From assembly GCA_016716765.1 (NCBI GenBank), contig JADJVA010000001.1:62001-126000 (forward strand): a stretch of 64,000 bases of DNA. Reading direction: 5' to 3'. This stretch comes from Bdellovibrionales bacterium. GTDB taxonomy: Bacteria > Bdellovibrionota > Bdellovibrionia > Bdellovibrionales > UBA1609. Under the pieces are notes generated by a model. The model made no database searches. It saw only the letters and a program-made list of their open reading frames with translations, and was not told where the DNA came from. Below, piece after piece: positions 15,702 through 25,406 of the stretch. How positions within the stretch are numbered: the stretch's first letter is position 1; each line of letters begins with the position of its first letter. A program made the position numbers and the translations under genes.

Positions 15702-17336
15702 TCAGGCAAGAACAATAAATTTATCCAAGGTCGGAGGGATATGCTATCCCAGATTGGCCTAACTCTTGGTTCTACAATCGCCTCTCACCCAATTCAGTTA
15801 CTTTTCGATACAATCTTGAATGGAATGATCAGCAAAGCCCACGCACAGGCAGCCAACCCTCGCCGTTACCTGTTTATCCAGCATATAGGCGCTCCTCCCC
15901 GCTGGACATTTGATCTGTTCCTGACACCCTACAACACCAGCAATTTTGTGGCAAATGCCCAAGTGGGAACAAAATATGTTCTCTCAGGAGGCAGAGCCAC
16001 TTCTGTCACATACGCAACTGTTCTGGCCAAAGGCATCAACGTTCCTTACATGTGGCAATTCCCCGTTCCCAGAGCGAGTGGAGGGGATCGACCCATGACA
16101 GATCTTCTAAACAACCTCCTTCACATACGAGGCGTTACGACCGCAAACGCCGGCCACGGAGGCAGCGCAGCTTTACGATACCGTCCGTTGGGTGCCGTCA
16201 AGTCGGTACCAGCTCTCTCTGGCGATGCTTCTGTAAACCCATTCCCTGCTGTAAATCTTTCGGCGACAGAGTTCAGATATCTCTCCACCAAAGGTAAAGC
16301 TGCGATCAATCTCGGTAACTCCGGCAACATGATCCAAAGCCTTCTCACTCCATTTATGGGAACATTGCCCGCTGGCTACAAGGCAAACAAACAGAAAGTT
16401 CAGACTGCAATCAATGCCGCTCTGGATGAAATTGAACAGTATGCCATTGATCGACATCCAGGAGCCGATATTATTTCTCAGAGCAGAGAAGGCGCTGAAA
16501 CCCTCCTGAATGAAGGCTTTGGCGACCTCACGGGCATCTGGAATAGTCTTCTGGCAAAATATCGAGATCTGATTTCGCGGGCCATTGATCCAACGAGGAT
16601 CTTTACTGGCATCAACAATGCCCCGATCGGACTCACCGGAACCCGCACCGAAACCCATCGCCTGAGCAGCATTACCAACATTTTGACAACCTCCGATATC
16701 AGAAATCTTATCACGGCCAATACCACGATTACGAGAATGGCTGAGCATTTTGCCGTTGCCGAATATGTCCTGGTCAACAACCTCTCCTCTTCAATGGCAA
16801 TTCTTCCGGGTGGTTTAACAAATCTGTCGTTATCCGGAAACACCTCGGCCACTCCCACCTTCGACGAGCACTACACAGGAGCGATTCCCAGTCTCTATCT
16901 CAACACCATGTACTATCGAGCCTATGCGTCCTGCCTCCTTGAACTGATTGATCGACTCAAAGCTGAAAACATCTGGAATGATACGGTCATTGACACTGCT
17001 GGCGAATTTAATCGTTCAGCTAGGGGAGCTGGAACTGGTTCCGACCACGGATTTCAGGGTGCCAGTGCCGCTATTTATTCAGGCGCCATCGCGGGACCCA
17101 TTGTTCTTGGCAACATCAAAAAGGAAACAGGAGCAACCTCTGCTGCACCAGGAACTTGGGGCTATGGGGCACCTGTTGCAGGACAGTCTTCGGGGCAATT
17201 GACCCTGGGCCATGTTGCCGCCACTCTCGCCTATTTACTCAGAACCCAATCCCCGATCACCGCATATAGCAAAATCATCGGCACAGACGGGACCGGAAAA
17301 ATTGTGCCTACAATTGAGCTAGCCAAACAAATTTAG
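15702..17336 (+). CDS. DUF1501-like exported protein
   Basis: A 544-residue protein starting at ATG 15702, which is preceded by AGGAGAGAGG; the in-frame start at 15669 overlaps the upstream gene. The N-terminus has a twin-arginine-like GRRDMLSQIGLTLGS followed by a moderately hydrophobic stretch and an AHAQA cleavage site, so Tat export is plausible. The C-terminal half has the DUF1501 signature: DTVIDTAGEFNRSARGAGTGSDHGFQGAS, then GPIVLGNI. DUF1501 belongs to the alkaline-phosphatase/sulfatase-like fold, but most members have no known substrate. It is the last gene of the three-gene operon and is followed by a strong terminator. Function with the two haem proteins is inferred only from context. 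Confidence 0.8.
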   Translation, partial: SGKNNKFIQGRRDMLSQIGLTLGSTIASHPIQLLFDTILNGMISKAHAQAANPRRYLFIQHIGAPPRWTFDLFLTPYNTSNFVANAQVGTKYVLSGGRATSVTYATVLAKGINVPYMWQFPVPRASGGDRPMTDLLNNLLHIRGVTTANAGHGGSAALRYRPLGAVKSVPALSGDASVNPFPAVNLSATEFRYLSTKGKAAINLGNSGNMIQSLLTPFMGTLPAGYKANKQKVQTAINAALDEIEQYAIDRHPGADIISQSREGAETLLNEGFGDLTGIWNSLLAKYRDLISRAIDPTRIFTGINNAPIGLTGTRTETHRLSSITNILTTSDIRNLITANTTITRMAEHFAVAEYVLVNNLSSSMAILPGGLTNLSLSGNTSATPTFDEHYTGAIPSLYLNTMYYRAYASCLLELIDRLKAENIWNDTVIDTAGEFNRSARGAGTGSDHGFQGASAAIYSGAIAGPIVLGNIKKETGATSAAPGTWGYGAPVAGQSSGQLTLGHVAATLAYLLRTQSPITAYSKIIGTDGTGKIVPTIELAKQI

Positions 17337-17345
17337 TCGGCTACC

Positions 17346-17385
17346 AAGGGGCATTCGATGTGCGTCGTATGCCCCTTAGTTTTTT
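17346..17385 (+). terminator. Rho-independent terminator of the multihaem operon
   Basis: AAGGGGCAT (17346-17354) pairs perfectly with ATGCCCCTT (17369-17377) around a 14-nt loop and is followed by AGTTTTTT. It starts 9 bp after the DUF1501-like stop and runs into the 3' end of the convergent STAS gene. Confidence 0.85.
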
Positions 17386-17801
17386 GTACCCTCATAGGCC
17401 TGAGGACTGGCTTCGACGGATGAAACCGAAGGGATGGCAGAATTTTCTATGCTTGGGGTTAGAGTTTGAGGGAGACTGAACGCGCGATGAGCCTTCTGAA
17501 AATCATCATGAACCGCGATCTCCGGAACCAAAGTCGCTGCAAAAATTCTCTTAAACTCTGAACTCGCATGACAAAAAGTGATTCCCATACGGCTTGTTTG
17601 ATTGAGTTGCTGGATAGCAGAGACAAAGATTGAGATTCCGTTGGACCCCACAAAACAAAGATCCTTCAAATCAAAAATGACCTTATAGGACTTAAGATGA
17701 TCAAGGCAACCGAGAAAGCGTTCAATTGTCTCAAGGTCAATGCGACCCCTCAAATAGACTGCCATGATATCTGCACTGATTTGCTCAAACTTAATTTCCA
17801 T
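17376..17801 (-). CDS. STAS-domain protein, anti-sigma-factor antagonist type
   Basis: From ATG at 17801 the protein is 141 residues. Residues 1-105 form a STAS domain: VYLRGRIDLETIERFL, then VIFDLKDLCFVGSNGISIFV. The serine at 53 in GSNG is where SpoIIAA-like antagonists are phosphorylated, so a partner kinase/anti-sigma switch is likely, though none is encoded nearby. The last 35 residues are a Ser/Pro-rich tail not typical of the family. A TTG 12 codons upstream is a weaker start. The gene converges on the DUF1501-like gene and diverges from the cyclase at 17975, so the intergenic region may be shared. Confidence 0.85.
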   Translation of the reverse strand: MEIKFEQISADIMAVYLRGRIDLETIERFLGCLDHLKSYKVIFDLKDLCFVGSNGISIFVSAIQQLNQTSRMGITFCHASSEFKRIFAATLVPEIAVHDDFQKAHRAFSLPQTLTPSIENSAIPSVSSVEASPQAYEGTKN

Positions 17802-17974
17802 TATCAACCCCAGATTGTAATTTTCTCTTCCTCCCAATTATAGTCCTTTTATCCTTTCCAAAGAGATGGCCCTATCTTATTTGAAAAAATCTGGCCCATT
17901 GTCGTAGGGACAAAGATCCAATTCTCCGTAAAAATGGAACAGCATCTCAAAAGACAACTAACACGAGTGAACTT

Positions 17975-20692
17975 ATGAAAAAATTTTGGTCCTGGATGAA
18001 CTACATCTTCTCTCACTACACTTTAGGATTTGTCATCACAGGGGCATACGCCCTCCTCAGTCTGAATTACTATAACGCCACTCATTTGGAGGAAGGACAA
18101 CAAGTCGATAGTTTTCTGATTAAGTCTCTTCAAATAGCCCATCAAAAGACAATTGATTTTAGACTCCAACAACGCGGACCTCGAGCTCCCTCTGAAAATG
18201 TCGCACTCCTGGCCGTCGATGAACAGTCGGTCTTAACTCTTGGACGCTGGCCCTGGCCAAGAGAGATCATCGCCAAAACCATCGACAAGGCAGTGAGCCT
18301 TGGAGCCAAAGTCATTGCCTTCGATGCCGTGTTTTCAGAGGAGTCGGCAAATCCCGCAAAGGAGATATTTGAAAAACTCAAAAAAGAAGGAGCCCTAAAT
18401 TCGATAGGAGAGGGAAAGTTTTCTGAAGAACTCGTCTCTAGGGACTCAGATCGAATTCTCTCAGCATCAATAAAAGAAAATTCTGGCCACATCGTCCTGG
18501 GTTCCTTCTTTGAAGGCAACAACAATGAACTACTAAAAGCAACCTATCCAAATCGTTGCTTCAACTATATTTACGAAAGCACCCCAGCGTATAAGATTTG
18601 GGACAATGAAGAAGTATTTTTAGCTATTGTCGACCAGAACGACGTGTATATTCCAGATGCCATGGCAGAGATCTACAAAGAACATCTCAAGGTTATTGCA
18701 ACTGAAATCACTCAAAACACTCCTCCACCTAAGAATCTCAGAGAACAGCTGGATCTCAACTGGAAAATTCGCGAGGCCCAAGCAGACTATTGCGGAAACT
18801 GGCTCGATCCAAAAGAAGATGTTCTTTATTCTGCGCTTGCTGATTCCTGGCCCCACGTCAAAGCCGAAGAAGACGCATCGTCTTTTCCCTTCAACACGTT
18901 CGAAGAGTTTGTGAATTCCTTTAAGGATCGCTACAAGAGAAATTTGATACCCGTGGCCGACAATTGGGTGATGAATACTCCATTGATATCATCTGAAGCG
19001 AAAAACACAGGATATTTCAACGCTCATCTTGACGACGATGGAACAATCCGGCGCAAACAGTTGGTCGTAAGAAATGGTGAACATTACGTGCCTTCGATTT
19101 CGCTAAAAGCCTTCCTTCTCTCAATGGGGTACAATGCTCAAGTAGAGATCAGCGAAGACGCTAAATATGAATCAAAAGTAATCAAAAAGTTCTCGATCAC
19201 CAACAGTGAAGATGGAAAAGTTGTATTTGACGTCCCTGTGGATCGCCAAGGAAGCCTGATGATCAATTACGCCGGCCCACAAAACATGTTTCCCTATTTG
19301 GGAGTTTCTGAACTGTTGAGTGATAGTCCCACAGCAAAAATCACCCAAAATGTTTGGGACAAAGACAAACGTCGCTGGGACAAAAATCGCACAGTAGAAG
19401 TCAACAAGGCCGACTGGGTAAAAGATAAAGTCTTTGTTTTCGGAGCGACGGCCGTAGGCATCTATGATTTGCGAGTAACTCCCTTTGACGAGAATTTCCC
19501 AGGAGCTGAGACTCATCTCAATGTCATAGATAATCTTTTCAGAAGAGATTTTCTCAGACCTCACCCAGATGAAGATCTGAGAATGCCACTCGCGCTTCTA
19601 GCAATTGGCATTCTCTTAACTATCTCCATCTCTCGACTCGGAGCGCTGCTCGGATTGGTACTCACGTTTGCTGCCATGGCCGCAACCATGATATTTGATA
19701 AATATTACTCCTTCGCAAATGGCTATGTCATCACCATCATACACCCATTCATACTGATCCTAACGCTTTACATATCTTTAACTTTCTATAAATATTTTTC
19801 TGAAGAAAAAAACAAACGCGAACTTCGTTCTACATTTCAAAAATACGTTTCTCCTGCGATAGTCGAAGAAATCTTATCTGACCCCAAAAAAATCGAGCTG
19901 GGCGGTCGCAAGACAAGGATGACCGTGTTTTTTTCTGATGTCCGTGGTTTCACGACGATTTCAGAAAAGCTTGACCCTCATGAACTGAGTAATCTCCTGA
20001 ATTCTTATCTCACCCCTATGACCGAAATCGTTTTTAAGAATCGAGGAACTCTCGACAAATACATGGGCGATGCCATTATGGCTTTTTTTGGTGCCCCTAT
20101 TTTCTTTCCAGATCACGCAAAATATGCCTGCCGTACAGCTCTCGAACACATAGAAAAACTCAAAGAACTTCGAGATGAATACATCAAAAAAGGCCTCCCA
20201 CCCATCGACATTGGCATAGGCCTCAATACCGGAGAGATGAGCGTGGGAAACATGGGATCTGAAACTGTTCGGAGCTACACTGTCATGGGTGACGCAGTCA
20301 ATCTAGGGTCTCGCCTCGAAGGAATCAACAAACAGTACGGCACCCGTATTATCATTTCAGAGTTTACCTACGGTGAGGTAAAGAATGACTTCTTCTGCCG
20401 CGAAATTGACTGGGTTCAAGTCAAGGGAAAGGTTCTGCCGGTAAAAATTTATGAGCTCATTTCAGAAAAGAAACCGGATGACAAAGTCATCGAAATGCTG
20501 AAATGGTTCCAAGAGGGGTATCAAAAATATCATGAAATGTCCTGGGCACCTGCGATGGATCATTTTAGGAAGGCTCTGCTCGCTCTTCCCGAAGACCCCG
20601 TGTCGCAGCTATACGTCCAACGCTGTGAGGAATTTATTGCAGAGCCACCTTCAGCTGATTGGGACGGCGTCTTCGTCATGCATTCAAAGTAG
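17975..20692 (+). CDS. CHASE2-domain class III adenylate/guanylate cyclase
   Basis: A 905-residue membrane sensor cyclase. After an N-terminal membrane segment (YTLGFVITGAYALLSL), an extracytoplasmic CHASE2 domain spans about 40-520, with FRLQQRGPRAPSENVALLAVDEQS and GRWPWPREIIAKTIDKA typical of its start. Three membrane helices follow (about 534-551, 553-573, 583-606). The cyclase domain lies at 640-840. The metal-binding aspartates are D655 in FFSDVRGF and D699 in DKYMGDA; GDAVNLGSRLEG follows. K695 next to the second metal site favours an adenylyl cyclase, but nucleotide specificity cannot be settled by eye. The C-terminal 50 residues look like a TPR-like helix pair. All catalytic landmarks are present, so it should make a cyclic nucleotide in response to an envelope signal. 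Confidence 0.92.
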   Translation: MKKFWSWMNYIFSHYTLGFVITGAYALLSLNYYNATHLEEGQQVDSFLIKSLQIAHQKTIDFRLQQRGPRAPSENVALLAVDEQSVLTLGRWPWPREIIAKTIDKAVSLGAKVIAFDAVFSEESANPAKEIFEKLKKEGALNSIGEGKFSEELVSRDSDRILSASIKENSGHIVLGSFFEGNNNELLKATYPNRCFNYIYESTPAYKIWDNEEVFLAIVDQNDVYIPDAMAEIYKEHLKVIATEITQNTPPPKNLREQLDLNWKIREAQADYCGNWLDPKEDVLYSALADSWPHVKAEEDASSFPFNTFEEFVNSFKDRYKRNLIPVADNWVMNTPLISSEAKNTGYFNAHLDDDGTIRRKQLVVRNGEHYVPSISLKAFLLSMGYNAQVEISEDAKYESKVIKKFSITNSEDGKVVFDVPVDRQGSLMINYAGPQNMFPYLGVSELLSDSPTAKITQNVWDKDKRRWDKNRTVEVNKADWVKDKVFVFGATAVGIYDLRVTPFDENFPGAETHLNVIDNLFRRDFLRPHPDEDLRMPLALLAIGILLTISISRLGALLGLVLTFAAMAATMIFDKYYSFANGYVITIIHPFILILTLYISLTFYKYFSEEKNKRELRSTFQKYVSPAIVEEILSDPKKIELGGRKTRMTVFFSDVRGFTTISEKLDPHELSNLLNSYLTPMTEIVFKNRGTLDKYMGDAIMAFFGAPIFFPDHAKYACRTALEHIEKLKELRDEYIKKGLPPIDIGIGLNTGEMSVGNMGSETVRSYTVMGDAVNLGSRLEGINKQYGTRIIISEFTYGEVKNDFFCREIDWVQVKGKVLPVKIYELISEKKPDDKVIEMLKWFQEGYQKYHEMSWAPAMDHFRKALLALPEDPVSQLYVQRCEEFIAEPPSADWDGVFVMHSK

Positions 20693-20728
20693 CAAATTGA
20701 CAAGCCTTTAGGGTCAGTATGTAATAGG

Positions 20729-23119
20729 GTGCGCTTTTTAGTGACGACAACCCTTGAGGCCATTGCAACAGCTCCTAATTTCCTATATGACCCATTTTTC
20801 ATTTTATTTTTTACTATTTTCTTGTTTCTATCTCTTGGTGAAAGCCAGGGACAGACAAATCTAAGCGGGATTTCCATCCACCATGCACAAAAAATGAGTC
20901 ACGATACGGTCAAAAAGATCATTTCACTCAGCGGCAATGTTCAAGTTATCTTTCAAGGGCAGTATCTATCCTGCGACAAAGCGTCCATAAATTTGAAAGA
21001 CAAGACAGTTGAGGCCGAGGGACAAGTTGTTCTGCAGAATCAAAAGGTTTACGCTGAAGGCGAGAAACTTGTGCTCAACTACCAAAACAATACAGGCACG
21101 ATTTATCGTGGCTTTTTGAAGGCTGGACAGGTCATTTTTGAAGGAGAAGTCATTGAGAAAACGGGAGAAGATGAGTATGTGGCGAATCAAAGCTACTATT
21201 CAGCTTGCGCCACTTGCCCTCCCGCTTGGAGCTTCAAAGGATCAAAGATCACGGCCGAAATAGGTGGCTATGCCTCCATTGATTATCCCGTTTTGCGACT
21301 TGGCAAAGTTCCGATTTTTGCTTTGCCATGGATTCGGGTTCCTCTTAAGAGCGACAGACAGTCTGGCTTTCTGGTACCCCGGTTTCCATTTAATAAGACG
21401 AGCAAGCTTGGCCTGACCATTCCATATTTTTGGGCCATTTCCCGCAGTCAGGATATGACACTTAACCTGACGATGTTCAAAAAGCAGGGGCTCAAGCCAA
21501 ACATCGAATACCGCTATCTTTTGAGCGAAAATAGCAAAGGGAATTTTTACAGCTCATTTCTCGAAGACAGATTTTTTGAACAGCGCACCAAGAACCCATC
21601 CAACCCAGATGAAACGACTTTGGTTCAAAGCGAGAGAGAAAGATGGTTCTTTGCCTACAATCACTATTTTGAAATGCCGGAACAAATAACCCATCGGACC
21701 AATCTCAGTATGGTGAGTGACCTAAAATACGCCAGAGATTTTCCGCGAGATCTTGATACCGATGGTGAGCCAGCAATTGAAAATAAGGTTTCCATTACTA
21801 AAAATACCGAGGGATCCCATCTCAGCGGAGAAGTTGTCTACAACATCAACCAACTTGTAGAGAACTCTGTCGAAAACAACAATGCCTCCGTTCATCGATT
21901 TCCTCAAATTGATTACAGCCTCATGGATCGTCCGATTGCAGCAACCCCACTTTATTTTGGTTTTGACACGAATTACGTCCAATTCGCACGACGTGGACTT
22001 TCTTACGATGATGTCGTTACAGCCGGTGAATCTGTTGGTGATGGAATGACTTGCCCTGCGACAAACCCAAAATGCATTTCCCACGAAACTGATGGAGCTT
22101 TTGAACCAAGCAAAGGGGATATACTGAGAACGGGGCACCGATTTGAATTTATACCCAGAATCAGCCTTCCTTTCCGCATTTCCAACTTTCTTGAAATTCT
22201 GCCTGCCGTGACTTATCGAGAAACCCAATATCGCTTCACGGCCCATACCACAGAACTTGACACCAACTACACACCCACAGCAGCGCGTCGTTATCTTGAG
22301 ATGGAAGTGGGAGCCAAAACTCGCCTCGCTGGAGTTTTTGGCAATAGGGATGATGACCAAGCGGTAAGATATAAGCATATCATCGAGCCTGAACTTCGAT
22401 TTTCTTCAATCCCCTGGATTCGACGACCAAATCATTATTTCTTTGGCAAATTTGAGGGACAACCCTATTCGCAAACCAATGAACCATTGAAAGATGATGA
22501 TTTTTTTGGTCTCAACAAGGTGCAATTTGACTATCATGATCGAATTTTTGATCGCAGAATTGTTGATTTCGGAGTCAGCAATCGTATTCTCCGAAGACAA
22601 TGGCACGTGGACCATCCGGAGTATAAAACCATGGGAGTTTTTCGTCTTTCTCAGTCCTACGATCTCAACGAGGCAGAATCCGAGGATCCACAAGCTTGGT
22701 CATCGATCAATGCTCTGGTGGACTTGCGCCTTGACCAAATTGAACTCCACTCCATTGCCCTCTACTATCCCTATGCTCGAATCACCAACTCCTCTTCAAG
22801 ACTTCGAATAAAAAATAAATACGACAATTATGTGCAATTGGGATTTACTCGATCCGTGCTAGTGAACAAGGACAACGAGGTAAATCTCACGAGTCAAATC
22901 AACAATATAGGGTTTGCACTCGGGTGGACAACGACCTATCTCAACCTCGTTGGAGGCTTTGATTACTCCAGTATCACGAGTAAGATTTTTTCCTGGAAAT
23001 TTGAGGCTCAGATAAAACCTCCTGGAAATTGCTGGGACATCACTATTTCCCAATTTCAACTCCCAGAAGGGCAACCTGATTGGGATTTTGGAGTGCACTT
23101 TCAATTTGGTGGAAAATAG
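20729..23119 (+). CDS. lptD: LPS-assembly outer-membrane protein LptD
   Basis: LptD is the outer-membrane beta-barrel that, with LptE, inserts lipopolysaccharide into the outer leaflet. The product is 796 residues. After a hydrophobic signal (ILFFTIFLFLSLGES) comes the OstA/LptA-like jellyroll: SGNVQVIFQGQYLSCDKASINLKDKTVEAEGQV shows the repeated beta pattern. The barrel domain begins near residue 190 with VPIFALPWIRVPLKSDRQSGFLVPRF, the conserved LptD plug/barrel segment. Cysteines in YYSACATCPP occur just before the barrel, but the E. coli disulfide pattern is not conserved. The start is a GTG with no clear ribosome site; another GTG lies four codons on. It shows that the cell has an LPS-bearing outer membrane. 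Confidence 0.92.
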   Translation: MRFLVTTTLEAIATAPNFLYDPFFILFFTIFLFLSLGESQGQTNLSGISIHHAQKMSHDTVKKIISLSGNVQVIFQGQYLSCDKASINLKDKTVEAEGQVVLQNQKVYAEGEKLVLNYQNNTGTIYRGFLKAGQVIFEGEVIEKTGEDEYVANQSYYSACATCPPAWSFKGSKITAEIGGYASIDYPVLRLGKVPIFALPWIRVPLKSDRQSGFLVPRFPFNKTSKLGLTIPYFWAISRSQDMTLNLTMFKKQGLKPNIEYRYLLSENSKGNFYSSFLEDRFFEQRTKNPSNPDETTLVQSERERWFFAYNHYFEMPEQITHRTNLSMVSDLKYARDFPRDLDTDGEPAIENKVSITKNTEGSHLSGEVVYNINQLVENSVENNNASVHRFPQIDYSLMDRPIAATPLYFGFDTNYVQFARRGLSYDDVVTAGESVGDGMTCPATNPKCISHETDGAFEPSKGDILRTGHRFEFIPRISLPFRISNFLEILPAVTYRETQYRFTAHTTELDTNYTPTAARRYLEMEVGAKTRLAGVFGNRDDDQAVRYKHIIEPELRFSSIPWIRRPNHYFFGKFEGQPYSQTNEPLKDDDFFGLNKVQFDYHDRIFDRRIVDFGVSNRILRRQWHVDHPEYKTMGVFRLSQSYDLNEAESEDPQAWSSINALVDLRLDQIELHSIALYYPYARITNSSSRLRIKNKYDNYVQLGFTRSVLVNKDNEVNLTSQINNIGFALGWTTTYLNLVGGFDYSSITSKIFSWKFEAQIKPPGNCWDITISQFQLPEGQPDWDFGVHFQFGGK

Positions 23120-23181
23120 GAAAATGACCGACGCATTGACTACCCTAAAGCGAATTGGCTATTGAAAAATCCGAATTCGCC

Positions 23182-23637
23182 TCAGAAACTAAAGCCTCTA
23201 TATTGTGCAAAAACCCCTTCTATACCTCTTTCTGAAATGAGAGGAAGCACCTGGAGCCGACTTGACTCTGGCGGCGGCAAGCCTTGATCTTCATACATCC
23301 GCATCTTTTCTTTTTCCATCTGATCAGGCACGATATAAACAACATAGAGCCCAAGTAAGATCCCCGAATAAAGACCAATCGAGGCCCCACGAGCCACATT
23401 TTGAAGATTGTCACCGGGTTTATCTTCAAATGCCAAGGTTGCCGTCCCCACTAAGGTCCCCGCAAGAACTCCGTAGGTGCAGGCCGTAACAAACTCTTTC
23501 ATCGGTCCAGAACCACGATTCTGAGGCTCGTTTGGATTGGCTCCGTTTTGTCCGAAAGCCCTGGTAGATATCGCTATGGTCATGGCGACAACAAGACCAA
23601 TAGCGAGAACAGCGTGTGGCGCATTTCTCATTTCCAT
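23182..23637 (-). CDS. Small membrane protein, function unknown
   Basis: From ATG at 23637 it is 151 residues. The N-terminus (AVLAIGLVVAMTIAISTRAFGQ) looks like a signal peptide cleaved after AFGQ or nearby. Two further hydrophobic, Gly-rich segments follow (FVTACTYGVLAGTLVGTATLAF and GASIGLYSGILLGLYVVYIV), separated by a short polar loop, then a charged C-terminal tail. I do not recognise a named family. It converges with lptD. The upstream in-frame start at 23703 adds 22 residues with no signal-like character and is less likely. The product is probably an inner-membrane or exported helical hairpin protein. Confidence 0.7.
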   Translation of the reverse strand: MEMRNAPHAVLAIGLVVAMTIAISTRAFGQNGANPNEPQNRGSGPMKEFVTACTYGVLAGTLVGTATLAFEDKPGDNLQNVARGASIGLYSGILLGLYVVYIVPDQMEKEKMRMYEDQGLPPPESSRLQVLPLISERGIEGVFAQYRGFSF

Positions 23638-23964
23638 ATCTAGCCAGTCTTTCACAGATATACAAGGAGTCAAGAGTCTGAGAAAGATCACTGAATGGCC
23701 CATTTTTACCTGAGAACGCTTGACTCCCCCTCCATCGCGATTGAATTTCGAATCTGGGTCGAGCTTAGATTTTATCCAAGAATATAAAATTCAGTTTTGT
23801 GCACCGCCCAAGGCCTTGGATGTGTCGGGTTTCTTGAATGAGTTTGAAAATTCAAAATTTTAAACAACGCAATATCAAATTTCCGAAAAAAACATCTCTG
23901 CATCTCTGCACAACAAGGCCTACAGTTTTAGGTGGCCGCCGCCGATGTGATCACAACGGGTTAT

Positions 23965-24963
23965 ATGCAAATGAGACGGTTTACGCCAAAATTCATTATC
24001 CTTTACCCGGTTTTTCTTATTGTATCCTCTACCGCGATACTTGCTCTGGCAGAGATTCTGAGCCGATTTTACTTACAAGGGAATAAAGATTTCTCAATAG
24101 AGTTTGATCGATCTGCGATTTACGATGACAGGCACATATATTTTCGATTGAAACCAAATTCAGCCGCAGATCACATCTATCGTTTCAAAGGAAATATCAT
24201 TCGCAAAATCCGTTACTCAATTAACCCCAGTGGGTGGCGGACGACGACCCCTGAATCAGAAGGAAAGTCCCAACATCTCATGCTCTGGGGGTGTTCAAAT
24301 GTCTTTGGAGAAGGGTTGAATGACAATGAAACTCTAGCTTCTGTTCTCAGTTCCAAATTAGATAAATATCACGTCTACAATTTTGGTATGCCAGGTACGG
24401 CGATCAACTATTCTCTATTTGCATTTAAAAACATGAATACCCCTGTTGTCTCTCAAACAGAAGGAAAGCTTATCTATTTTTTCTACAGCTTCCATTACCC
24501 CAGAATTCTACCAACTCTAAAATGGCATAAAACTAGTCGTAGTCCAAAATATTTCATCAACGAATCTAAAAGTCTTGTAAATGAAAACAACAATAGTCCC
24601 TGGAATCAAATGTTTGAACTTTCATCTCTCGTCCGAAGAAAAAGCTCTCTCTTGGACATAATTGGCTTTGACTGGCCACCTGTCAACTTAGATACCGTCA
24701 AGTTGACCGCACAACTCTTTGAATCCCTTCGAAATGAATATCTATCTCGATTTCCCGAGGGCGACTTCTTCGTCATCATTCATCATCTGATTTACCCTCA
24801 ATATCGAAAACCACTATTGTCTGAGCTTCGAAAAAGAAAAATCGAATACTTAGATCTAACTGATGTGATGAAATTTGATGGGGTGATGCCGCCCATCGAA
24901 AAACATCCGAGCTACAAAGATAATCTGCGCCTTGCCGACCTTCTTTCTAAAAGTTTACTATAG
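23965..24963 (+). CDS. Membrane-anchored SGNH-hydrolase-like protein
   Basis: From ATG at 23965 the 332-residue product has one N-terminal membrane segment (FIILYPVFLIVSSTAILALAE) and an extracytoplasmic domain. LMLWGCSNVFGEGLNDNETL resembles SGNH block I (usually G-D-S-x-x-x-G-x-G), with cysteine replacing the usual aspartate. NFGMPGTAINYSL fits block II/III. The C-terminal EKHPSYKDNLRLADLL resembles the block V segment, normally D-x-x-H, although the aspartate is not seen at the usual spacing. SGNH proteins act on acyl esters of polysaccharides or lipids. Motif degeneracy means activity is uncertain. It stands alone with no operon partner visible. Confidence 0.65.
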   Translation: MQMRRFTPKFIILYPVFLIVSSTAILALAEILSRFYLQGNKDFSIEFDRSAIYDDRHIYFRLKPNSAADHIYRFKGNIIRKIRYSINPSGWRTTTPESEGKSQHLMLWGCSNVFGEGLNDNETLASVLSSKLDKYHVYNFGMPGTAINYSLFAFKNMNTPVVSQTEGKLIYFFYSFHYPRILPTLKWHKTSRSPKYFINESKSLVNENNNSPWNQMFELSSLVRRKSSLLDIIGFDWPPVNLDTVKLTAQLFESLRNEYLSRFPEGDFFVIIHHLIYPQYRKPLLSELRKRKIEYLDLTDVMKFDGVMPPIEKHPSYKDNLRLADLLSKSLL

Positions 24964-25060
24964 GTTCCCAATCTGTTTTGCGCATGATTGATATCATTCA
25001 CTTTATTGGATCTATGCAGCCGAAAGGGATTCCAAAACCAAAAAAAGCGATGCCGAGTCC

Positions 25061-25384
25061 CTACTCTCCAAAATAATCCCGATATATTTTCACTTCATTT
25101 CGATCAGATACGAGAGCCAACCACATCCAAATTTTGTATTGAGGAAATCTCTCAATGACCTCTTCCAAAACGAACCTCAATCGGCGTCGTTGTCCTCGTG
25201 AAACTGGATCGGCGAGCCAAGTCCCTTTGATTGCCTTTACCTCAGTTAGGAGAATCGTTTCTTTTCCAAAAAGGACGATATCCACCTCTGCCCATGGACT
25301 TCGCCAGTTCTTCGCGACCAGCCTCCATCCATAATTAACCAAATAATGTGCAACAAGATCCTCAGAATGTTGGCCTTTACGCAT
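25061..25384 (-). CDS. YraN/UPF0102-family endonuclease-like protein
   Basis: From ATG at 25384 the protein is 107 residues, the normal length. It shows the restriction-endonuclease-like core of the family: RKGQHSEDLVAHYLVNYGWRLVAKNWR, then WAEVDIVLFGKETILLTEVKAIKG, where D and E-x-K are probable metal ligands. The longer in-frame starts (25513, 25564) overlap rnhB deeply and are not needed. It is last in the ffh-to-rnhB cluster, 22 bp after the rnhB stop, a very common neighbourhood for this family. Its cellular role is unproven; nucleases or DNA/RNA repair have been proposed. Confidence 0.85.
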   Translation of the reverse strand: MRKGQHSEDLVAHYLVNYGWRLVAKNWRSPWAEVDIVLFGKETILLTEVKAIKGTWLADPVSRGQRRRLRFVLEEVIERFPQYKIWMWLALVSDRNEVKIYRDYFGE

Positions 25385-25406
25385 GCGAGAGGAAGGAACT
25401 CTCGAA

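Noticed and set aside
23151..23179. GCGAATT/AATTCGC stem between lptD and the membrane gene
   Set aside because: Loop is about 15 nt and there is no T run; could be chance.
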